DNA of 9,489 nt, taken from positions 1 to 9,489 of the forward strand of contig JAUYMV010000765.1 of the NCBI GenBank assembly GCA_030698645.1, read 5' to 3'. This DNA is from Mesorhizobium sp. (GTDB taxonomy: Bacteria; Pseudomonadota; Alphaproteobacteria; Rhizobiales; Rhizobiaceae). The notes beneath the pieces were generated by a model. That model did not search any database. It saw only the letters and a list, made by a program, of their open reading frames with translations, and was not told the DNA's origin. Made by a program: the position numbers and the translations under genes. Shown here one piece after another: positions 1-5,505 of the stretch (the stretch's first letter is position 1; every line of letters begins with the position of its first letter).

Positions 1-334
1 GGGCGACCACGCCGACGATCAGCCTTACGGCCCCGGCGGTAACGAAGGCTGCGGTGAGCCAGCCGAGCCCGATGCCGACCATGGCGCCCGGCAGCATCAG
101 CTTCAGCGTGACCGGGTCGCGTTCGCCACGCCAGTTCCACAGAGATACGCCGTCCATCACGATCAGGATCGGCAGCAGGATCGCGGCGCCCTGCACCGGC
201 GAAACGACCAGCGCCATCAGCGGCACGCCGATCAGCGCCATGGTGCCGCCAAGACCGCCCTTCGACAGGCCGACGAGGATGACGGCGGGGATCGCCGCGG
301 CATAGAACCAGGGATCGGAAATGAGCGGAATCAT
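1..334 (-). CDS. TauE/SafE family membrane permease, N-terminal part (truncated by window edge)
   Basis: Reading the minus strand from the ATG at 334 gives an open frame of 111 codons that leaves the window at base 1. It begins MIPLISDPWFYAAAIPAVIL and continues as hydrophobic helices. A glycine-rich LSKGGLGG stretch (about residues 23-30) is followed by ALIGVPLMALVVSP, the first-repeat signature of the TauE/SafE (DUF81) family. Members are integral inner-membrane proteins thought to export or import sulfite, sulfoacetate and other organosulfur anions or short organic acids; the substrate cannot be told here. Roughly three membrane segments are visible (about 9-24, 32-58 and 79-110), separated by a short polar loop (WNWRGERDP). 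The full family length is about 250 residues, so more than half is missing. It is transcribed away from the ThiE-like gene, so the two may share the 335-473 gap. The family call is good; the substrate is unknown. Confidence 0.85.
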   Translation of the reverse strand, partial: MIPLISDPWFYAAAIPAVILVGLSKGGLGGTMALIGVPLMALVVSPVQGAAILLPILIVMDGVSLWNWRGERDPVTLKLMLPGAMVGIGLGWLTAAFVTAGAVRLIVGVVA

Positions 335-473
335 GCGGAGGTCCGTTGAACGATCTCGCATAGAGCGGTTCATGGCGATTGGCGAGGGCCGCTATTCAAT
401 CCGGTTGCCGTCCGCTATGCCAAATTCCAACCATGATCGCGCCGCATAGGCTTCTCCGGAACCGGACCCAAGC
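335..473. other. Divergent intergenic region between the TauE/SafE and ThiE-like genes
   Basis: This 139-base gap must hold the start signals for the leftward permease and probably for the rightward ThiE-like/Sel1 pair. I could not find a convincing -35/-10 pair on either strand. A short purine-rich stretch (CCGGAACCGGA) just before the ATG at 474 can serve as a weak ribosome binding site for the ThiE-like gene. A 14-codon open frame starts at 433 and its TGA overlaps the ATG at 474, but it has no ribosome binding site of its own. Confidence 0.4.
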
Positions 474-1139
474 ATGACCGAAAAACCTTCGCCACCGCCT
501 AATCGCTGCCGCCTCGTGCTGATCGCTGACCCGCGTTCCGACGCTGGCGCGAGTGCCGAGCGCGTGCTTGCGGCTCTGACGGGTGGCGACGTCGCCTCGC
601 TGATCCTGGTGGCCGGCGCGGTCGACGAGGCGGAGTTCCAGAAATATTGCGAGACAATCGTGCCGAAAGCCCAGGAGCTTGGCGTCGCGGTGATCGTCGC
701 GGGCGACACGCGCGCGGCCGGCCGGGTCGGCGCCGACGGCATCCACCTGGAAACCAACAAGACCGAGATCGCCGAGGCGATCTCGAAACACGCCGGCAAG
801 CTCTTCGTCGGCACCGGCGGCGCCAAGACGCGTCACGACGCGCTCGAACTCGGCGAGGCGCAGCCCGACTACATCTTCTTCGGCCGCTTCGGCTACGACA
901 ACACGCCCGAGCCGCATCCGCGCAATCTCGGCCTCGGCGAGTGGTGGGCCGAAATCGTCCAGGTGCCCTGCATCGTGCTCGGCGGCAACCAGATCGCCTC
1001 GGTCGAGGCGGTGGCGGCGACCGGCGCGGAGTTCGTCGCGCTTTCGGCGGCGGTCTTCGCCGATCAGACCGACCCGGCCGGCGCGGTGGCGGCCGCGAAC
1101 GCGCTCCTCGATGAGCGCGCCCCGCGTTTCGAGGACTGA
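474..1139 (+). CDS. ThiE/TenI-fold protein (annotated-type thiamine phosphate synthase, active site degenerate)
   Basis: The 221-residue protein has the length and beta/alpha pattern of the ThiE/TenI TIM-barrel family. Strand 1 is RLVLIADP (13-20), a middle strand ends GADGIHLE (86-92), PDYIFFGRFG (131-140) takes the place of the usual DYxxxGPxF segment, and CIVLGGN (166-172) takes the place of AIGGI. True ThiE joins hydroxymethylpyrimidine pyrophosphate to thiazole phosphate. Several residues that do this in characterised ThiE appear to be missing: the Q-x-R-x-K loop after strand 2 reads LILVAGAV, the ND metal motif reads AGDT, the GQxD motif after the DGIH strand reads ETNK, and the GxSxH phosphate loop reads GTGGAKTRHD. 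The usual call would be thiamine phosphate synthase, but I infer a paralogue with a different or no enzymatic role. It ends 3 bases before the Sel1-repeat gene, and no other thiamine gene is visible. Confidence 0.8.
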   Translation: MTEKPSPPPNRCRLVLIADPRSDAGASAERVLAALTGGDVASLILVAGAVDEAEFQKYCETIVPKAQELGVAVIVAGDTRAAGRVGADGIHLETNKTEIAEAISKHAGKLFVGTGGAKTRHDALELGEAQPDYIFFGRFGYDNTPEPHPRNLGLGEWWAEIVQVPCIVLGGNQIASVEAVAATGAEFVALSAAVFADQTDPAGAVAAANALLDERAPRFED

Positions 1140-1142
1140 CAG

Positions 1143-2081
1143 ATGGCGAAGGCCGCCGCCCTGACCCCGCTTCTCCTCGCCCTGCTCCTCGTCGGGCTGG
1201 CAGGCCCCGCGGCTGCCACCCCGGTCAAGATCGACCCGAGCCGTTTCGGCGAAAAGGTTCCGGATTCGGCCTTCGGCGCCTTCCAGCGCGGGCTCTACAT
1301 CACGGCGCTCAACATCGCCCTGCCGCGCGCTCGCGAGGGCGACGCTGCGGCGCAGACGCTCGTCGCCGATATCTATGCGCGCGGACTGGGCGTGCCGCGG
1401 AACGGCGCCGAGGCAGCGAAATGGTACGAGAAGGCCGCCGACCAGGGCGTCGCCGAGGCGCAGTTCCAGTTTGCGCTCATCCTGATGGACGGCAAGCTGC
1501 TGCCGCCCGACCCGGCGCGCGCGCGCAGCCTGATGCAGGCCGCGGCCGATTCAGGCAACCGGCTGGCGCAATTCAATCTCGCGCAGTTCATCATCGACCG
1601 GGAGCCGGGCCAGTCCGGCCTCGCCAAGGCCGTCGTCTATTACGAGAAGGCTGCCAATGCCGGCCTCGCCGACGCGCAATATGCGATGTCGCAGATCCTT
1701 TTCAACGGCGCCGGCGGCACCGCGCCCGACGAAGCCAAGGCGCGCGAATGGCTGACCCTGGCGGCCCGGCAGAATTTCGACACCGCCCAGGTCGACCTCG
1801 CGACCTGGCTCATCGAAGGCATCGGCGGCCCGCGCGACCTCAAGGCCGGCTTCCTGTGGATGCGCCGCGCCGCCCAGGGCGGCAATGTCGCGGCGCAGAA
1901 CCGCCTGGCCAAGCTCTACGTCGGCGGCATCGGCACCGATCCCGACGGCATCGAGGGCGCCGCCTGGTACATCAACGCGCGCCGCGCCGGCCTGACCGAC
2001 CATTACATGGACGATTTCATGCAGGGCCTGACCGATGACGAGCAGAAGCAGGCGATCGAACGCGCCAACAAGCTGAGATAG
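1143..2081 (+). CDS. Secreted Sel1-repeat (TPR-like) protein
   Basis: The 312-residue protein starts with a Sec-type signal peptide: a lysine near the N-terminus, a Leu/Ala-rich core (residues 6-20) and a likely cleavage site after AAA (23-25). The rest is about six Sel1-like repeats of 36-37 residues, beginning near residues 67, 103, 139, 175, 212 and 248. They show the typical A-x-x-x-L-A/G-x-x-Y-x-x-G-x-G pattern followed by A-x-x-W-Y/W-x-x-A-A (for example [10 protein letters not shown] then [12 protein letters not shown]). A partial repeat lies at 46-66 and a charged tail at 296-312. Sel1 repeats form alpha-solenoids that scaffold protein-protein contacts; periplasmic examples in rhizobia include the regulator ExoR, but this sequence does not look like ExoR. 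The start is 3 bases after the ThiE-like stop, with the GAGGA of that gene's last codons as the ribosome binding site, so the two are probably translationally coupled. The partner is unknown. Confidence 0.88.
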   Translation: MAKAAALTPLLLALLLVGLAGPAAATPVKIDPSRFGEKVPDSAFGAFQRGLYITALNIALPRAREGDAAAQTLVADIYARGLGVPRNGAEAAKWYEKAADQGVAEAQFQFALILMDGKLLPPDPARARSLMQAAADSGNRLAQFNLAQFIIDREPGQSGLAKAVVYYEKAANAGLADAQYAMSQILFNGAGGTAPDEAKAREWLTLAARQNFDTAQVDLATWLIEGIGGPRDLKAGFLWMRRAAQGGNVAAQNRLAKLYVGGIGTDPDGIEGAAWYINARRAGLTDHYMDDFMQGLTDDEQKQAIERANKLR

Positions 2082-2191
2082 AAGGCGAAGCCCGGCGGAA
2101 CCGCGCGCTCCCTTGCCACTTCCCGCGTTTTGTGGTCTTGGAGGCCGCGAAACAGCCCTTCGGGCGTACCCAATCCCTTCGGAAGCAATTC
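2082..2191 (+). promoter_or_regulatory. Upstream leader of efp with small hairpin and direct repeat
   Basis: This 110-base gap separates the Sel1-repeat gene from efp. It contains a compact hairpin, GCCC-TTC-GGGC (2155-2165), and a direct repeat CCCTTCGG at 2156-2163 and 2175-2182. The second copy runs into GGAAG (2181-2185), which is the likely ribosome binding site. I found no clear -35/-10 pair and no T-tract terminator for the upstream gene. A role in efp expression is only a guess. Confidence 0.3.
2181..2185 (+). promoter_or_regulatory. Ribosome binding site deciding the efp start
   Basis: GGAAG lies 6 bases before the ATG at 2192. This favours 2192 over the in-frame upstream ATG at 2132, which would add a 20-residue extension ([11 protein letters not shown]...) unlike any EF-P and has no such site. 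Confidence 0.6.
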
Positions 2192-2758
2192 ATGGCCAAG
2201 ATCAACGGCAACGAAATCCGTACCGGCAACGTCATCGAGCACGATGGCGGCCTGTGGGTCGCCGTGCGCACCAATCATGTGAAGCCCGGCAAGGGCGGCG
2301 CCTACAACCAGGTCGAGCTGAAAAACCTCATCAACGGCACCAAGCTCAACGAGCGCTTCCGCTCCGCCGAGACCGTCGAGCGCATCCGGCTCGAGCAGAA
2401 GGACTTCACCTTTCTCTATGCCGAGGGCGAGTCGCTCATCTTCATGGACAAGGAAAGCTACGAGCAGCTCGAACTGCAGAAGGAATTCGTCGGCGACCGC
2501 GCCGCCTTCCTGCAGGACGGCATGCAGGTCACGGTCGAGCTGCACGAGGAGCGCCCGATCGGTATCGCACTGCCCGACTATGTCACGCTCGCCATCACCG
2601 ACGCGGATCCCGTGGTCAAAGGCCAGACCGCCGCGTCGTCCTACAAACCGGCGATGCTCGAAAACGGCATCCGCGTGCTCGTGCCGCCCTTCATCGGTTC
2701 GGGCGAGCGCATCGTCGTCGACACCAACGAACTCACCTATGTCCGCCGCGCCGATTGA
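2192..2758 (+). CDS. efp: Translation elongation factor P
   Basis: The 188-residue protein matches EF-P in length and over its whole sequence. EF-P enters the ribosomal E site and stimulates peptide bond formation at proline stretches. Domain I (about 1-64) carries the exposed loop VKPGKGGAY (30-38). Its tip lysine, K34, is at the same number as in E. coli EF-P, where EpmA/EpmB attach beta-lysine. The two OB domains follow. They include the conserved LPDYVTLAI segment near 129-137 and the C-terminal signature [12 protein letters not shown]...GERIVVDT...YVRR. The ATG at 2192 is chosen because homologues start [10 protein letters not shown] and because GGAAG sits 6 bases upstream. The modification genes epmA/epmB are not within this window. 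Suh-type phosphatase follows after 35 bases on the same strand, so a shared transcript is likely. Confidence 0.97.
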   Translation: MAKINGNEIRTGNVIEHDGGLWVAVRTNHVKPGKGGAYNQVELKNLINGTKLNERFRSAETVERIRLEQKDFTFLYAEGESLIFMDKESYEQLELQKEFVGDRAAFLQDGMQVTVELHEERPIGIALPDYVTLAITDADPVVKGQTAASSYKPAMLENGIRVLVPPFIGSGERIVVDTNELTYVRRAD

Positions 2759-2793
2759 GCGCGCGGATCTGACCTGAACAGCTAGGACCAGTC

Positions 2794-3594
2794 ATGGCGC
2801 GTTCCGCGATCATCAACGTCATGGTACAGGCCGCCATGAAGGCCGGCCGCTCGCTGGCGCGCGACTTCGGCGAAGTGCAGAACCTGCAGGTGTCGCTGAA
2901 GGGTCCGGGCGACTTCGTCAGCCAGGCCGACCACAAGGCCGAGGAAATCATCTTCACCGAACTGTCGCGCTCGCGTCCGGACTACACCTTCCTGATGGAG
3001 GAGCGCGGCGCCATAGCCGGCGCCGACAGCCAGCACCGTTTCATCGTCGATCCGCTCGACGGCACCACCAATTTCCTGCACGGCATCCCGATCTTCTCGA
3101 TCTCGATCGCGCTTGAGCGCCAGGGCCAGCTCGTCGCCGCCGTCATCTACAACCCCGCCATGGACGAACTCTACACCGCCGAGCGTGGCGGCGGCGCCTT
3201 CCTCAACGACCGCCGACTGCGCGTCGGCGCCAGGCGCAAGCTCGCCGATTGCGTCATCGGGACCGGCATTCCGCATCTCGGCCGCGGCCATCACGGCAAC
3301 TACCTGATCGAACTGCGCCACGTCATGGCGGAATCCGCCGGGCTGCGCCGCATGGGATCGGCCGCCCTCGATCTCGCCTATGTCGCGGCCGGCCGCATGG
3401 ACGGCTTCTGGGAGCACGGGCTGCAGCCCTGGGACATCGCGGCGGGCATCCTGCTCATCCGCGAGGCCGGGGGCTACGCGACCGACCCGGACGGCGGCCA
3501 GTCGATCCTCGAAAGCGGTTCGATCGTCGCCGGTAACGAGATCATCCACGGCGCGCTGATCAAGACGCTGAAGCGGCCGCTGCCCGTCGGCTGA
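2794..3594 (+). CDS. suhB: Inositol monophosphatase family protein (SuhB-like)
   Basis: The 266-residue protein is the standard length for the lithium-sensitive, Mg-dependent inositol-1-phosphatase family. Visible metal and phosphate ligands are the E-E pair at 69-70 (MEERG), the first family signature DPLDGTTNF at 86-94 (D86, D89, G90, T91) and the second signature PWDIAAG at 212-218 (D214). The AGNEIIHGAL end is also typical. It should hydrolyse myo-inositol monophosphates or related sugar phosphates in the cytoplasm. In E. coli SuhB also binds NusA/RNA polymerase and helps rRNA antitermination; whether this homologue does so cannot be seen. An AGGA at 2786-2789 precedes the ATG. It lies 35 bases downstream of efp with no obvious terminator between them, so the two may be co-transcribed. 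The suhB name is by family resemblance; other IMPase subgroups cannot be fully excluded. Confidence 0.93.
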   Translation: MARSAIINVMVQAAMKAGRSLARDFGEVQNLQVSLKGPGDFVSQADHKAEEIIFTELSRSRPDYTFLMEERGAIAGADSQHRFIVDPLDGTTNFLHGIPIFSISIALERQGQLVAAVIYNPAMDELYTAERGGGAFLNDRRLRVGARRKLADCVIGTGIPHLGRGHHGNYLIELRHVMAESAGLRRMGSAALDLAYVAAGRMDGFWEHGLQPWDIAAGILLIREAGGYATDPDGGQSILESGSIVAGNEIIHGALIKTLKRPLPVG

Positions 3595-3599
3595 TCCGG

Positions 3600-3638
3600 C
3601 CGCGCCGTGAGCGCGGACGGCGGCGGCGAAATGCCGCC
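3600..3638 (+). terminator. Two tandem GC-rich hairpins after suhB (possible terminator without T-tract)
   Basis: Six bases after the suhB stop there is a perfect 6-bp stem CCGCGC/GCGCGG with a 5-base loop (3600-3616). It is followed by a second perfect 6-bp stem GGCGGC/GCCGCC with a 5-base loop GAAAT (3622-3638). Neither is followed by a run of T, so this is not a classic intrinsic terminator. It could slow polymerase or stabilise the 3' end of the efp-suhB message. In a GC-rich genome such stems also arise by chance. Confidence 0.35.
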
Positions 3639-3683
3639 CCATGTCGCAACGCATTCGTCATGATCACGTGCGATTATGTTTTG

Positions 3684-4376
3684 ATGACCGAACCAAAGCC
3701 GGCGCGTCCCGCCCCCCTGCCCCTCTCCCTGCGCATGCGCCACCCCTCGAAGGCCGAGCTGATTGCCGACGGCGTCGTGCACGGCGTCGGCATCCTTATC
3801 GCCGTCGCGGTCGGCGCGACGCTGCTCGCAATGTCGGCCACCCGCACCGGTCCGGGCGAGTATGCAGCGGTCATCTTCTACATCTTCTCGTTGGTAACTG
3901 TGCTGTCGGTTTCCTGCGCCTACAATCTCTGGCCGGTATCGCCGGTCAAATGGGTGTTGCGGCGCGCCGACCATGCGGCGATCTACCTGCTCATCGCCGG
4001 CACCTACACGCCGTTCCTGGTCCAGCTCGGCGATCAGACGGTGGCGCGCACGATGATTGCCATCGTCTGGGGCGGCGCGCTGTTCGGCATGGCTGTGAAA
4101 CTCTTCCTGCCCGGCCGCTTCGACAGGCTGGCCATCGTCTTCTACCTCGCCATCGGCTGGAGCGGCGTCGTCATGGTCGACATGCTGGGCGACGTCTTAC
4201 CCGCGAGCACGCTGTGGCTGATCGCGGCGGGCGGCGCGGTCTATTCGCTCGGCGTCATCTTCTTCGCCTGGCAAAGCCTGCGCTTCCAGAGCGCCGTCTG
4301 GCACGGCTTCGTCGTCTCCGGAGCGACCCTGCACCTGTGGGCGATGACCGATTTCATGGTCCTGACCCGGTTCTAA
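3684..4376 (+). CDS. TrhA/hemolysin III family membrane protein (PAQR superfamily)
   Basis: From ATG 3684 this is a 230-residue, seven-helix inner-membrane protein. Diagnostic motifs in order: E-x-x-x-D-x-x-x-H (E25, D29, H33) before helix 1, SxxYN (77-81), RADHAAIYLLIAGTYTPF (94-111), GGAVYSLG (183-190) and WHGFVVSGATLH (206-217) with H207 and H217. The conserved Ser/Asp/His set is the putative zinc site shared with adiponectin-receptor-like PAQR proteins. Bacterial relatives (YqfA/TrhA) have been linked to membrane energetics and lipid homeostasis; despite the old name, haemolysis is not established for most. The start is uncertain: an in-frame ATG at 3660 would add eight residues (MITCDYVL), and neither ATG has a Shine-Dalgarno sequence. 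I prefer 3684 because MTEPKP looks like a natural cytoplasmic N-terminus. It probably has its own transcript. Confidence 0.9.
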   Translation: MTEPKPARPAPLPLSLRMRHPSKAELIADGVVHGVGILIAVAVGATLLAMSATRTGPGEYAAVIFYIFSLVTVLSVSCAYNLWPVSPVKWVLRRADHAAIYLLIAGTYTPFLVQLGDQTVARTMIAIVWGGALFGMAVKLFLPGRFDRLAIVFYLAIGWSGVVMVDMLGDVLPASTLWLIAAGGAVYSLGVIFFAWQSLRFQSAVWHGFVVSGATLHLWAMTDFMVLTRF

Positions 4377-4410
4377 ACCCGGACCAGCCGCGCCAGCCTC
4401 ACGCGCGCCT

Positions 4411-4439
4411 TTCAATTCTGTCACAATTCCGGTTAGATT
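4411..4439 (+). promoter_or_regulatory. Candidate sigma-70-type promoter of the MotA/MotB-like pair
   Basis: In an AT-richer island within the gap 4377-4478, TTCAAT (4411-4416) and TAGATT (4434-4439) are spaced by 17 bases. They match TTGACA/TATAAT at 3 and 4 of 6 positions. A start about 7 bases after the -10 element would give a leader of roughly 32 bases before the ATG at 4479, which has a good GAGG ribosome binding site (4468-4471). The match is modest and rests on spacing and context. Confidence 0.35.
4414..4428. promoter_or_regulatory. Imperfect 15-bp palindrome, candidate operator
   Basis: AATTCTGTCACAATT is nearly symmetric around the central T. Six of seven positions in each arm pair with the other (AATT-TG/CA-AATT), with one C:C mismatch. 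It overlaps the -35 element and spacer of the candidate promoter, a place where a dimeric repressor could act. I do not recognise it as a site for a named regulator. Confidence 0.3.
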
Positions 4440-4478
4440 CGTGATCAGGATAGGACCGGAATCAATCGAGGCGCGCCG

Positions 4479-5504
4479 ATGGCATTGTTCAGATCTGCCG
4501 ATACTGACGGATTGGGCAGTGCAGCCGAATACGATCCCCAGAAACTCTCCTCGCCGCAGATTTTCCTGCTGTCGATGCTGGTGTTCCTCGCCATCGTCGG
4601 CTTCATCGCGGCGATCCTCTATCGCCAGATATCCTCCGCCTTCGTCACCAATCCGGGCCTCAACGGCCTGATTCTCGGCGTTCTTGCGGTCGGCTTCCTG
4701 CTCGCCTTCCTGCAGGTCGTGCGCCTGTTCCGCGAAGTGCGCTGGGTGAACTCCTTCCGTGCCGGTTCGGAGACCACCGAGCCCGTCCTGCTGGCGCCGA
4801 TGAAGGCGCTGCTCGGGCGCGCGTCGACCATGGCGCTGTCGACCAACTCGATGCGCTCGATCCTCGATTCGATCGCCACCCGCCTCGACGAAAGCCGCGA
4901 CATCTCGCGCTATCTTATCGGCCTGCTGGTCTTCCTCGGACTGCTCGGCACGTTCTGGGGCCTGCTCGGCACGATCGGCTCGATCGGCACCACGATCCAG
5001 TCGCTCGACCCCGGATCGGGCGATGCAAACGACGTGCTGAACGCGCTGAAGTCTGGGCTGGCGGCCCCGCTTGCCGGCATGGGCACGGCGTTTTCTTCCT
5101 CGCTCTTCGGCCTCGCCGGCTCGCTCGTGCTCGGCTTCCTCGACCTCCAGGCCGGCCGCGCGCAGACGCGCTTCTACACCGAACTCGAGAACTGGCTGTC
5201 CTCGGTCACCGATCTCGGCTCCGATCTCGTCGTGCCCGCCGATCCGTCCAAGGCCGGTAGTACCGACGAGTTGCGCGCGCTGACGGAGCGCCTGCGCGTC
5301 ATCCAGGACACCGGCGGCTCCAACCAGCGCGTCGCCACCGCCATGGCGAGCCTCGCCGAGGGCATCTCCGGCCTCGTCAAGAACATGCGCAGCGAACAGC
5401 AGATCATGCGCGACTGGGTCGAGGCGCAGTCGGACGAGCAGAAGCGGCTTCGCGATACGCTCGACAAGATCGCCGATGCGCTCAACAAGGACCGGGTGAG
5501 CTGA
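4479..5504 (+). CDS. MotA/TolQ/ExbB-like proton channel protein with cytoplasmic tail
   Basis: The 341-residue protein has four likely membrane segments: 25-48, 62-85, 144-168 and 193-222. The last two carry the MotA/ExbB signature. Helix 3 has LGLLGTFWGLLGTIGSI (153-169) and helix 4 has LAAPLAGMGTAFSSSLFGLAGS, a match to the A-L-x-T-T-x-x-G-L-x-x-A pattern. Between helices 2 and 3 lies a cytoplasmic loop of about 58 residues. After helix 4 comes a polar tail of about 117 residues (225-341) rich in Glu, Gln and Arg, probably helical. Such proteins form pentamers around two copies of a MotB/ExbD-like subunit and convert ion flow into rotation. Its partner starts one base after its stop. The ATG is set by GAGG 7 bases upstream. 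It is not a clear MotA, TolQ or ExbB orthologue, and no flagellar, Tol or TonB gene adjoins it. Confidence 0.9.
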   Translation: MALFRSADTDGLGSAAEYDPQKLSSPQIFLLSMLVFLAIVGFIAAILYRQISSAFVTNPGLNGLILGVLAVGFLLAFLQVVRLFREVRWVNSFRAGSETTEPVLLAPMKALLGRASTMALSTNSMRSILDSIATRLDESRDISRYLIGLLVFLGLLGTFWGLLGTIGSIGTTIQSLDPGSGDANDVLNALKSGLAAPLAGMGTAFSSSLFGLAGSLVLGFLDLQAGRAQTRFYTELENWLSSVTDLGSDLVVPADPSKAGSTDELRALTERLRVIQDTGGSNQRVATAMASLAEGISGLVKNMRSEQQIMRDWVEAQSDEQKRLRDTLDKIADALNKDRVS

Positions 5505-5505
5505 C

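Noticed and set aside
433..477. 14-codon upstream open frame (MIAPHRLLRNRTQA) whose TGA overlaps the ThiE-like ATG
   Set aside because: The geometry would allow translational coupling, but it has no ribosome binding site and such short frames are common by chance; there is no positive evidence of translation.
1143..2081. ExoR, the periplasmic Sel1-repeat regulator of rhizobia
   Set aside because: It shares only the signal peptide plus Sel1 design; length, N-terminus and gene neighbours differ from ExoR as I know it.
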